Shown: positions 51,658 through 59,440 of the stretch, piece after piece
Numbering within the stretch: position 1 is the first letter of the stretch
Layout of the letters: the number at the start of each line of letters is the position of its first letter
Origin: Bin5 sp022821545
Lineage (GTDB): Bacteria; Chloroflexota; Anaerolineae; Caldilineales; Caldilineaceae
DNA length: 64,000 nucleotides
Reading direction: 5' to 3'
NCBI GenBank assembly: GCA_963664085.2
Contig: CAXXLO010000002.1
Location: 2,666,001-2,730,000, forward strand
Notes under the pieces: model-generated
What the model saw: the letters and a program-made list of their open reading frames with translations, nothing else
Database searches by the model: none
What the model was told of the DNA's origin: nothing
Made by a program: the position numbers and the translations under genes

Positions 51658-52749
51658 CTATATGTCTATCCTCCGGCCCGTCCGGGAAGACTCATACGCG
51701 GCATCGAATATCTGCAAAATGTGGTGAGCGTCCTCGATGCTCACCACAGCCTTCCCTCCTTCACGCACGGCCCGCACAAAGTCGCTCACATACTCAAAGC
51801 CCCACTGCTCCGCGTAGACCGGCCGCGGCGCCGGCGGCATGTTGAAGGTGCGCTCCGGGGCACCTTCCCACTCCGGCGCCGCACTGCTCACTGTCAGCAG
51901 GCCGTCCCCAACCGGCCCCCACGTCGCCGCACCCAACTGACCCCGCACCGCCATAAAGGTGTCGTTGCGCGGACCGACGCCGCTCAGCAAATACCCCATA
52001 TGCAAACAGGCATGTACGCCGTTCTCGTACTCCAGCGCCACAGTCGCCGCGTCCTCCACGCCCTCTTGTATCTCATCCGTGCGGCGGCTGCACAGTGCCG
52101 TCACCGAGCGCACCCGCGCCTGCGCAAACATCTGGAAGAGCGTCAGCCAGTGCCCACCCTCCATATGCAGAATGCCGCCACCTTCAGTCTCGCGGCGGTA
52201 CATCCAGTGCCCCGGCTCCCGCAACCCCTCCGCAACCTGAATCGTCACCAACCGCGCCTCCATCGCCAGCAGCTTCCCCAGGACCCCCTCGTCCAGACAC
52301 CGGCGAATCTCTTGCGCCACCGGATGCCGCGGCCAGGGATAACCGATCTGCACGACCAGATTGCGTTCCCTGGCCAGTTGACAGACCGGCAGCAGCTCCG
52401 GCGCCGTACGCGCCGCCTGCTTCTCAATAAACATATGCTTGCCGGCCTCCGCCAGCCGTTCGGCAGCCCGCGTCGCCTCATCCGGCGGCAGCATCACCAC
52501 CGCCGCATCAAACCCGTCCCACTCGAAAAACTCACACAGGTTGTCGAAAATTCGGGCGTCGGGATCGTGCCGCTCCAGGCTTTCCAGCGCCGCCGCCTCA
52601 TCCGCATCCCACTCACAGTAAGCCGTAATCCGGGCGTCTTGCTGCCCATGGAACGACTTGATGAGCCCGTGATTGCCCTCAGGCTCCAGCCCGCCCGCAT
52701 GAATCCGCAGGCCCACCACCGCGACGCGCAGAGGCTCTGAACCGTTCAT
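51658..52749 (-). CDS. Gfo/Idh/MocA family oxidoreductase (divergent)
   Basis: 363 residues. The nucleotide-binding opening is VAVVGLRIHAGGLEPEGNHG, much longer than GxGxxG, and the usual EKP motif is changed to MFIEKQAARTAPE, so the conserved Pro is Gln-Ala. GGGILHMEGGHWLTLFQMF gives the active-site His region. Such departures suggest an altered cofactor mode or substrate. The start codon overlaps the stop of the next Gfo gene (52746-52749), so the two are translationally coupled. Confidence 0.82.
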   Translation of the reverse strand: MNGSEPLRVAVVGLRIHAGGLEPEGNHGLIKSFHGQQDARITAYCEWDADEAAALESLERHDPDARIFDNLCEFFEWDGFDAAVVMLPPDEATRAAERLAEAGKHMFIEKQAARTAPELLPVCQLARERNLVVQIGYPWPRHPVAQEIRRCLDEGVLGKLLAMEARLVTIQVAEGLREPGHWMYRRETEGGGILHMEGGHWLTLFQMFAQARVRSVTALCSRRTDEIQEGVEDAATVALEYENGVHACLHMGYLLSGVGPRNDTFMAVRGQLGAATWGPVGDGLLTVSSAAPEWEGAPERTFNMPPAPRPVYAEQWGFEYVSDFVRAVREGGKAVVSIEDAHHILQIFDAAYESSRTGRRIDI

Positions 52750-53780
52750 AACAGTACCGTCTTCCCCTCCGCCGCCGACGAATGGGCAGCCTCTATGATC
52801 TGAAGCGATTTGATAATCTCCTCCACCTTGTAGCCGGAGCTTCCCTCCCCGCGAATCGCCGCCGCAAACGCCCGGATCGACGCCCTCCCTTCCGACCCGT
52901 ACCCGGGCACGGGCGGCGAAGGAAATTCAAAGCTGCGCGTGGGCGCGCCCGACCACTCCGGATGCTCGCTCTTGATCGTGCATATTCCCTCGTCCACATC
53001 CCACTTGATCCATCCCAGCGACCCACGCAGCCCAATCGAAATCTCCCCGTCCCCTGACGTAAAATAACCCGCATGCAGGCTGCCGATCATCCCGTTGTCA
53101 AAGCCCAACGAGACCGCCGCCGCATCCTCGACGTCGATATCATGCCCACCAACATTGGCCTCGATCGCCGCAACCCGCGCTACTTGGGCGCCCGTCATGT
53201 ATACCATCAGGTCGAACCAGTGACAGCCCAAAAAGTTGAGAATCCCCCCGCCGGCATTTTCCCGGCTGAAATACCAGTTAAGCGGGTCCCGTCTCGCCAC
53301 GCTTGACGTCAGAAAACGGAATTCAATCGAATACGGCTTCCCCAGGAGTCCCGCCGCCCACGTCTCCTTGATAAGGTTCGCGATCGGGTGAAAGCGCCAC
53401 GTATAGCCGCACGAGAAATGGAGACCGTTTCGCCTCACGGCCTCGGCGACGGGAATCAACTGGCTTGAGTGTACTGCGTACGGCTTTTCCCCCCACACGT
53501 GTACGCCGGCCTCAGCCACCTGCTCCATCCACGATGGCATATCCTTCAAGTAGGTCGAGACCATCACCGCATCCGGCTTCCCCAGAGACAGGAGGTCCCC
53601 CAGGCTGTCGTAAAAGGGGACATCCTGGACATCGGCCTTCAGGTTCGGCTTCACTCCTTCCGGGTCAGGATCGTAAAAGCCGATCAACTCGATCTCGTCG
53701 GACAACAGCATCAGCGTGTCCCGGTACATGTTCGCGTGCATCAACGAAACACCGGCCTGCGCAAATCTTAGCTTTCCCAT
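52746..53780 (-). CDS. Gfo/Idh/MocA family oxidoreductase
   Basis: 344 residues from the ATG at 53780, which has GGAGAG upstream at good spacing. The opening is LRFAQAGVSLMHANMYRDTL, again without a standard GxGxxG. ELIGFYDPDPEG ends strand 2, and VHVWGEKPYAVHSSQL holds the conserved EKP. GGGILNFLGCHWFDLMVYMTG provides the His/Asp active-site motif. The overlap with the 51658-52749 gene suggests a paired or heteromeric function. Confidence 0.85.
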   Translation of the reverse strand: MGKLRFAQAGVSLMHANMYRDTLMLLSDEIELIGFYDPDPEGVKPNLKADVQDVPFYDSLGDLLSLGKPDAVMVSTYLKDMPSWMEQVAEAGVHVWGEKPYAVHSSQLIPVAEAVRRNGLHFSCGYTWRFHPIANLIKETWAAGLLGKPYSIEFRFLTSSVARRDPLNWYFSRENAGGGILNFLGCHWFDLMVYMTGAQVARVAAIEANVGGHDIDVEDAAAVSLGFDNGMIGSLHAGYFTSGDGEISIGLRGSLGWIKWDVDEGICTIKSEHPEWSGAPTRSFEFPSPPVPGYGSEGRASIRAFAAAIRGEGSSGYKVEEIIKSLQIIEAAHSSAAEGKTVLL

Positions 53781-53856
53781 AGTTGACGGTCTCTCCAACT
53801 GCATTGACGAAGTTGCTTGTCCTTTGAACGACTGCCCACCGCGGGCGGCCGCCTTC

Positions 53857-54447
53857 TCACGTTGTAGCCCAGATTTCGTCTGCGATCAGACAGGAGCTGA
53901 GCGGCCGCCCCACAAGCGGAATCCAGTCCTGGCGCGCATACAGCTCTCCGGGAACGGTCTCCCCATTCACGTCAAGGCCGGCGCCGTTCGCAACAATAAA
54001 GAGACAGTACGTGTACAGGCCCGATCTCCCCGCGATGCCGTGATGCACAAAGGGTTCCTCCAGATCGGTCCACGCCGCCCCTACGGTTCCGTCCGCACTG
54101 TCGATCGAATAACCCAGCCGTTGCCGCATATCGCCGCCGCGGCCAAAACGCGCCGTGATGATCCGTGTCCCGCATGCCGCCAGCGAATTATCGCTGTCCC
54201 GGTACATCCTGTTGTACATCCACTCCGCCATCTCCGGGTTGTCCGTATATACTGCGCTGGCCGGCGCCGACGGCATGCACGAAGGCTCAATGTGCAAAAA
54301 GCCCGCGTGCCCACCCCCGGCAGGGCTGTACTCCGTTTGAAAGAGGCTGAAACGGGCACAGTCCTCCTCCGCGCCCGCCAGCCGCAGATACAGCAAATAG
54401 TGAATCCCGCACCAGATCGGTGTCTGGTCGCTCGTTTCACGTGTCAT
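53857..54447 (-). CDS. Unknown protein coupled to the DegT gene
   Basis: 196 residues from the ATG at 54447, which shares a base with the DegT stop (TAATG). I do not recognise the family. It has no signal peptide or membrane segment and is rich in aromatic residues (WCGIHYLLYLRL, MAEWMYNRMYRD, RSGLYTYCLF) with mixed alpha/beta character. EEPFVHHGIAG and a Cys-poor C-terminus (RPLSSCLIADEIWA) are notable. Strict coupling between DegT and two Gfo genes suggests it works in the same pathway, perhaps as a small-molecule binding or accessory protein. Its codon use matches the neighbours, which supports a real gene. Confidence 0.7.
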   Translation of the reverse strand: MTRETSDQTPIWCGIHYLLYLRLAGAEEDCARFSLFQTEYSPAGGGHAGFLHIEPSCMPSAPASAVYTDNPEMAEWMYNRMYRDSDNSLAACGTRIITARFGRGGDMRQRLGYSIDSADGTVGAAWTDLEEPFVHHGIAGRSGLYTYCLFIVANGAGLDVNGETVPGELYARQDWIPLVGRPLSSCLIADEIWATT

Positions 54448-55712
54448 TAACTGCCCCCCGGCCACTGCTGTTTGCGGAAATGTCCAAATATTTTACGCAC
54501 CGCGGCCGCAATATCAGCCGCGTCCTCATCGTCAAGGCTTGGCTGCATCGCGAAGCTGAATCCGCGCCGCATCAAACGCTCTCCATTCGGACAGTCCACC
54601 AACCGGTAGTCCACCGGTTTCTCCCGATTGTAATCAAACGGGAAACGGCTGCGGCCGTAACAGTTCGGCCCGGACAGGAATTCATTGCGATAAAGCGGCC
54701 CTTCCTTGCCCGACCCAATGTACGGGCCGCCCGCGGGGACGCCCTCGTGGTTGAGCGCCTCTGCAAACTCCCACGCGTCACACTTCATGTTGTCTGTGTC
54801 CAACGTCATGCCCAGAACCCAATGCGAGTGCCTGTCCCCCTCCCGCACCCGTTGGGGCGTTATCTCCTCGATATCCGCTACCTGGTCCATTATCTGCTGT
54901 GCGGCATGGATCTTTTTCTCGATATAGCCGTCCACTTTCTTCAACTGCGCAATCAGGACCGATGCCATCAGGTCATTCATCTTGTAGTTGGGCGCCAGGA
55001 AATAGTTGGCGTAGGGCCGCCCCTCGAAAGGCCCGCCATTGCGCGGCAGCGCGCAATCTGAGAAGATCAGCGCCCGCTCCCACAACGTCTCGTTATCCGA
55101 CATAATTGCGCCGCCGCCCCCTGCCGAGAGATGCTTTCCCCCAAAGCTGAAGCCGTTGATATCCCCCATCGAACCGACCACCTTGCCCTGGTATTCAGCA
55201 AAGTGCGCCTGGCAGCAGTCCTCCAACAAGAAGATCTTATGCCGGTCTGCGATCTCGCGCAGCGCCGCCATATCACACGGGTTCCCGAAAAGATGTACGG
55301 CGATAATGGCCCGCGTCCTCGGCGTAATCTTCGCCTCGACGTCCGCCGGGTCCAGCGTAAACGTGTCGTCAATGTCGGCAAAGACCGGCACGCAGTTGTG
55401 CAGCAACGTGCCAATGATGCTGCCCCCGGAAGTCCAGGGCGTGACGATGATCTCATCCCCCGGATCCGGATTGATCGCGCCGACGCAAGTATGCATCGCC
55501 GCCGTGCCCGAAGTCACAGTTACCACGTGGGCGACACCGTGCCGGGCCGCGAACGCCTCCTCAAACTGCCTGACCCTTGGCCCCTTGCCCAGCGCCCCGG
55601 ACCGGATCACCTCCGTAAGCGCCTCGATGTCCTCATCGCCAAAATAATGACTGGGTCCAAAGGGAAGGGTTCGGACCGGCGCACCACCATTCATCGCTAA
55701 CTGTTCGCCCAT
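54447..55712 (-). CDS. DegT/DnrJ/EryC1/StrS family PLP-dependent aminotransferase
   Basis: 421 residues. The PLP Asp is in FLLEDCCQAHFAEY, and the Schiff-base Lys is in GFSFGGKHLSAGGGGAIM, close to the family pattern. VTSGTAAMHTCVGAINPDPGDEIIVTPWT and ARAIIAVHLFGNPCDM-like sequence complete the fold-type I signature. It differs strongly from the DegT protein at 36517, especially around the Lys. It starts inside the end of the upstream nuclease-like gene (16-bp overlap) and is followed by an unknown gene and two Gfo genes. Confidence 0.9.
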   Translation of the reverse strand: MGEQLAMNGGAPVRTLPFGPSHYFGDEDIEALTEVIRSGALGKGPRVRQFEEAFAARHGVAHVVTVTSGTAAMHTCVGAINPDPGDEIIVTPWTSGGSIIGTLLHNCVPVFADIDDTFTLDPADVEAKITPRTRAIIAVHLFGNPCDMAALREIADRHKIFLLEDCCQAHFAEYQGKVVGSMGDINGFSFGGKHLSAGGGGAIMSDNETLWERALIFSDCALPRNGGPFEGRPYANYFLAPNYKMNDLMASVLIAQLKKVDGYIEKKIHAAQQIMDQVADIEEITPQRVREGDRHSHWVLGMTLDTDNMKCDAWEFAEALNHEGVPAGGPYIGSGKEGPLYRNEFLSGPNCYGRSRFPFDYNREKPVDYRLVDCPNGERLMRRGFSFAMQPSLDDEDAADIAAAVRKIFGHFRKQQWPGGS

Positions 55713-56452
55713 GACAACCTCTCTCCTTCGCGCATGACTTTGTCCTGTTCGCTTTCGCCTAGCAGTCCCGCTATGATTCCCACCAACTTCGCCGCATCGC
55801 GCGGCAAGAGGAACTCCGCCGTGTCTTTCGTAATTCTCTTCCGCCCTCTCTCCAGGAGACCAAACTGCCAGACCGGCCCGGCAGCGATCAATCCGAATAT
55901 CTGCGTCCGCACTCCCTTGACCATCCCTGCCCCTACAGCACCGCCCCGGGCGGGACCGCTGCGATGGGCCTTTCGCGCCCGCCGCGGATGAACCGGCTCG
56001 ACCGTCGGCATTGCCAGCTGCTCACTCAGAGCGACCATCTGGACAGCCAGCTTCCCGAATCCTCGCGCCAAGTCCTCGTTCAACACACCGGCCACAACAA
56101 GGTCGTTCCTGCCTCGCAGCAAATAGTCGACAGTACCACACAGCCTCCCGCCCGTAACCGCATACCCAAAGTTCATCTTGAACCTGACCTCGTCAAGCGC
56201 AGCGAACAGCAGCGGCGTCACGTAGAACGCGCGCACAGTCGCTTCATTGGTCATTGGAACAAAGGGTAACCGCTCCCGCATCTGCGCGCGCATCTGCTCA
56301 ACCTGCGGCGCAAGACGCGGGACCTCCTTGGGCTGTAATAACAAGGAGGCGCTGCGATAGCGATAGCCTAAATTGGCAAGTATCTCTTCAGTCTCTAAAT
56401 TCAGCTCGAGGATCTGGGAAAACGTATAAGTAGCTCCATCTTGGAGTACCAT
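55697..56452 (-). CDS. Restriction-endonuclease-like (PD-(D/E)XK type) protein, probably catalytically degenerate
   Basis: 251 residues from the ATG at 56452; 49 upstream in-frame codons look non-coding. The middle reads GGRLCGTVDYLLRGRNDLVVAGVLNEDLARGFGKLAVQM. This resembles standalone nuclease-like proteins in which a Gly-x-x-Asp-Tyr-Leu strand is followed by V-E-A-K and E-D-L. Here the E-x-K is replaced by AGVL, so the catalytic pair seems lost. The C-terminus (IFGLIAAGPVWQFGLLE followed by ITKDTAEFLL) fits the same group. It may be an inactive DNA-binding protein or a decaying gene. The family assignment is from memory of the motif pattern. Confidence 0.55.
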   Translation of the reverse strand: MVLQDGATYTFSQILELNLETEEILANLGYRYRSASLLLQPKEVPRLAPQVEQMRAQMRERLPFVPMTNEATVRAFYVTPLLFAALDEVRFKMNFGYAVTGGRLCGTVDYLLRGRNDLVVAGVLNEDLARGFGKLAVQMVALSEQLAMPTVEPVHPRRARKAHRSGPARGGAVGAGMVKGVRTQIFGLIAAGPVWQFGLLERGRKRITKDTAEFLLPRDAAKLVGIIAGLLGESEQDKVMREGERLSWANS

Positions 56453-56744
56453 GAATCTACAGCCCTGGCAGACCGTTTCCGGCCCACAGGCCAGCCTCAG
56501 TCGTGTGGATGACGCCGTCCACCCACGCTGCCCAAAGCGGACGGAACCGCTGCTTCGCTTCCCAGGAAGAATAGAGTTGGCGCTCTGATCGCGGCGCAAT
56601 ATGCCTCCATCCTAGCAAAGCAACTGTCCTATGTCAAAGTGGAGCAAAATGAGCGTGTATCTCGAAATCGGCGGGTATCTCAAAAGGAGGACCAACTACT
56701 GCAAAACGACCTACCTCAAACTATGACTGCTTCCGTCCTGAAAT

Positions 56745-56773
56745 TTGGCAACACGTCTACCCTGTTCTATTAT
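56745..56773 (+). promoter_or_regulatory. Strong predicted promoter left of the IS element
   Basis: TTGGCA (56745-56750), a 17-bp spacer and TATTAT (56768-56773), with a start near 56780. The IS lies 24 bp further on. In an IS-free arrangement it would drive the sugar ABC operon with a leader of about 90 nt. The rest of the 351-bp spacer (56453-56803) shows only a short repeated GTATCTC motif near 56660-56690. Confidence 0.6.
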
Positions 56774-56803
56774 TTCATCGTGCCCGAACTATCCGAAATC
56801 TAA

Positions 56804-57917
56804 ATGAGGGGTGTGCATAATGCAGATTTGACATAATCGGCCAGGAAGGGTTTTCCTATCGTTGCCAAACGAGAAAGGAGAATCCAATGGCAAAGATGCC
56901 GCTGCTGACCGACTATGTCACCATAATTATCGACCTGTTTGAGCAGTTCAGACAAGAACGCATTGCCCAAGGTGAAGTGAAACGGGGACGGCCCTTCACC
57001 TATGACAGAAAGAGCTTTATCATTTTCTTCATGTTGATGCAGTTTCGGCAGATCGTTTGCTTCCAGAGTCAGTGGCGCTGGCTGCACAAACATCCTGAGG
57101 TCGTCGAGATGTTGGGCTGGGAACAGATCCCCGTCCGCACGACGATTGGGCGTCGCTACAAGCGAATGTACGGACTGCTGCAGGCGTTCGTGCTGTTCAT
57201 CGGTCAGCAGGCGTCAGGGCTGGCTGAACAACTGGAACAGAGCCATCTGGTTGAAGACAAGAGTCTGTTCAAAGCCCGCGGCCCGGTCTGGCATGAGAAG
57301 ATGCGCAGAGAAGGTCGAATTCCGCCCCGATTGCGCAACCTGGATACCGATGCCACCTGGAGCAAGAGCGCCTATCATGGTTGGGTCTACGGCTACGGCC
57401 TGCATGTGACCTGCAATGAAGATGCCTTTCCGGTCATGGTGCAGGTGGAGACGGCTGCTGTTTCCGAACGTCAGGTTCTCGACCAGAAAGAGGATATGAT
57501 TCTCAACCAACTCTGCCCTCAGACCCTGGCGGCCGATGATGCCTACACCAAAGCGATGCGCATTCGCCACTGGCAGCGATGCGGCGTTCACCTGCTCACC
57601 CCAGCGCATAAATGGATGCATGGTCGCTTTGCTCAAGCCTATCACCGCTTCATCCAGTCGCCTGAGATGGTGCAGCATATGCGTAAACGCCGCACTTCGG
57701 TCGAACCCCTCTTCGCTCTGATTGCCAAAATCATCGGCGCCTATGCCCAGCAAAAACAGTTGCCTGTAAAGTCTCTTGACAATGTCTGTTCTTGTTTAGC
57801 CCTCGCGACCCTTTCCATTCAGATTGCCATGATTGTCAATGCCAAATGGGGCTTGCCACACCGTAATATCTCTGACATCGCTACCGCTTTCCAGTGACAT
57901 TTATGCACACCCCTCAT
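56804..57917 (+). mobile_element. Insertion sequence, IS5-family-like, 1114 bp, complete
   Basis: Terminal inverted repeats ATGAGGGGTGTGCATAA at the left end and TTATGCACACCCCTCAT at the right end match exactly. They are flanked by a 4-bp direct repeat CTAA (56800-56803 and 57918-57921). CTAA fits the YTAR target of the IS5 family. One intact transposase gene fills the element. Intact ends, target duplication and reading frame indicate a recent insertion. A TTGACA near the left end (56828-56833) may be part of the element promoter. Confidence 0.9.
56887..57897 (+). CDS. IS5-family-like DDE transposase
   Basis: 336 residues, preceded by AGAAAGGAGA. The N-terminal region (about 1-85) is helical and basic, suited to binding the ends. 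The catalytic core includes HLVEDKSLFKARG with the first Asp, ADDAYTKAMRIRHW with the second Asp after TLAADD, and RRTSVEPLFALIAKI supplying the Glu in the R-x3-E-type C1 motif (SVEPLF). The gene is intact and oriented with the downstream sugar ABC operon. It should also be read from the host promoter at 56745-56773. Confidence 0.88.
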   Translation: MAKMPLLTDYVTIIIDLFEQFRQERIAQGEVKRGRPFTYDRKSFIIFFMLMQFRQIVCFQSQWRWLHKHPEVVEMLGWEQIPVRTTIGRRYKRMYGLLQAFVLFIGQQASGLAEQLEQSHLVEDKSLFKARGPVWHEKMRREGRIPPRLRNLDTDATWSKSAYHGWVYGYGLHVTCNEDAFPVMVQVETAAVSERQVLDQKEDMILNQLCPQTLAADDAYTKAMRIRHWQRCGVHLLTPAHKWMHGRFAQAYHRFIQSPEMVQHMRKRRTSVEPLFALIAKIIGAYAQQKQLPVKSLDNVCSCLALATLSIQIAMIVNAKWGLPHRNISDIATAFQ

Positions 57918-57986
57918 CTAACTGAATTCCCCCCAATTGCACTGCTGCGCCGTCCCGCAACCCCATTCATTCAGAGGAGACAAGAC

Positions 57987-59336
57987 ATGTCCAAACTTCA
58001 GATACCTTCCCATCAAAACATGAGCCGTCGCGACATGCTGCGGCTTGCCGGAATAGGCTCAGCTGGCGCCGCGCTGGCTGCCTGTGCCGCCCCCGCGGCG
58101 GCGCCGGATTCAGGCGGCGATTCAGCCCCCGCCATGGAGCCGGTCACCGTCATCGCCACCACCTCAATGCCTGTCAACACCTTCGACAACGCTCTTGATC
58201 GTTCCTTGGACAGGATCCCCGACATCGCTATGGAGGTCAACGCCAACGGCTGGGGCGAAGGTGGCTGGGATGGCTACTCCGACACCCTGCTTACCCGCAT
58301 CGCAGGCGGCGAACAGATCGATGTCATCATGATCGCCATCGAAGGGCTCAGGTTGCTCACCGCCAAAAACGTCCTCGTCGCGCTCGACGACTTCCTGGCC
58401 GCTGATGCACCCGCCAATGAGATCCTGCAGAACGATGTCCACGTAACTCTGCGAGAAATGTTGCAAGTTGACGGAAAACAGTTCGAATACCCCTTCTCCT
58501 GGAACAACATGGTTATGTACTACAACACCGCCGTTTTCGAGGAAGAGGGCTTGGAGCCGCCGTCGACCGACTGGACCTGGGACGATTTCCTCCAAACCTG
58601 TCTGCAGGTCGCCAACGTCACCGGCGGCGCCGACGACCGCTTCGCCTACTCATTCTGGGGCGCCGGCATGTTCGGTATGGCGGCCTGGTACTTTAACAAT
58701 GACGTATCACCAATGTCGGATGACTGGATGGACTCCAATTTGCTCGACCCCAAGGTCGCCGAGACTGTTCAGTTCATGGCCGACCTGATCCTGGAGCACA
58801 AAGTCGCCCCCAACCCCGAAGGGTGGGACGAATGGGCGCAGTTCCACGCCGGCAACCTCGTCATGCGCACCTGCGGCCGCTGGTGCATCGGCGGTTCCCT
58901 CGAAGCCGAATTTGAAACCTACGACATCCAGTATCAGCCGCACCAGGCCGGCCCCCTCAAGACTGTCGCCGGTACCGACGGCTGGGGCATCTCCAGCTCC
59001 AGCGAGAGTCCGCAAGAGGCCTGGGAGGTAGTCAAATTGCTTTCCGACACAGACACTTCGATTGACATGGTGCAGCTGGGCGGCAACATCCCCGCACTCC
59101 GCTCTGTCGCCGAGATGCCGGTCTTTGCCGAGTTTGGCCCCCCCAATACTGCGCTCTTCTATGAATCTCTCGACTTTGCCGCAACTGTGCCTTCACCCAC
59201 CAACTTCAACATCGTAGAGCCCATTCTGAACCGCAACTACGCCACGATCTGGAATGGCGAGCGCACGGTTGAAGAGGCACTTCAGGCCGCCCACGATGAA
59301 CTGCAGCCCGAAATGGACAAGCTGAAGCAGGCCTGA
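57987..59336 (+). CDS. Extracellular sugar-binding protein of an ABC transporter (Tat lipoprotein)
   Basis: 449 residues from the ATG at 57987, with AGAGGAGA before it. The twin-arginine motif SRRDML (Arg14-Arg15), a hydrophobic segment and a lipobox LAAC (Cys33) mark a Tat-exported lipoprotein. The mature protein has family 1 solute-binding features: GGEQIDVIMIAIEGLRLL, FEYPFSWNNMVMYYNTAVFEEEGLEPPSTDWTW-type sequence, and WGISSSSESPQEAWEVVKLLSD. It captures a mono- or oligosaccharide for the two permeases that follow. No ATPase gene lies in the window; a shared MsmK-like ATPase is the usual solution. Confidence 0.9.
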   Translation: MSKLQIPSHQNMSRRDMLRLAGIGSAGAALAACAAPAAAPDSGGDSAPAMEPVTVIATTSMPVNTFDNALDRSLDRIPDIAMEVNANGWGEGGWDGYSDTLLTRIAGGEQIDVIMIAIEGLRLLTAKNVLVALDDFLAADAPANEILQNDVHVTLREMLQVDGKQFEYPFSWNNMVMYYNTAVFEEEGLEPPSTDWTWDDFLQTCLQVANVTGGADDRFAYSFWGAGMFGMAAWYFNNDVSPMSDDWMDSNLLDPKVAETVQFMADLILEHKVAPNPEGWDEWAQFHAGNLVMRTCGRWCIGGSLEAEFETYDIQYQPHQAGPLKTVAGTDGWGISSSSESPQEAWEVVKLLSDTDTSIDMVQLGGNIPALRSVAEMPVFAEFGPPNTALFYESLDFAATVPSPTNFNIVEPILNRNYATIWNGERTVEEALQAAHDELQPEMDKLKQA

Positions 59337-59355
59337 ATCGGCCCCAAAATGAGAA

Positions 59356-59411
59356 GGCAGGTTGCCAGCTGAAAGGGATACGATTTTCCTTCCCCTGCTT
59401 GGCAACCTGCC
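59356..59411 (+). repeat. 12-bp perfect hairpin between the binding-protein and permease genes
   Basis: GGCAGGTTGCCA (59356-59367) pairs with TGGCAACCTGCC (59400-59411) around a 32-nt loop. No T-run follows. Its place suggests mRNA protection or partial termination, making the binding protein more abundant than the permeases, as in other mal-type operons. Confidence 0.7.
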
Positions 59412-59440
59412 CATCCTGACCTGTCCGGATAGGAAACCCC

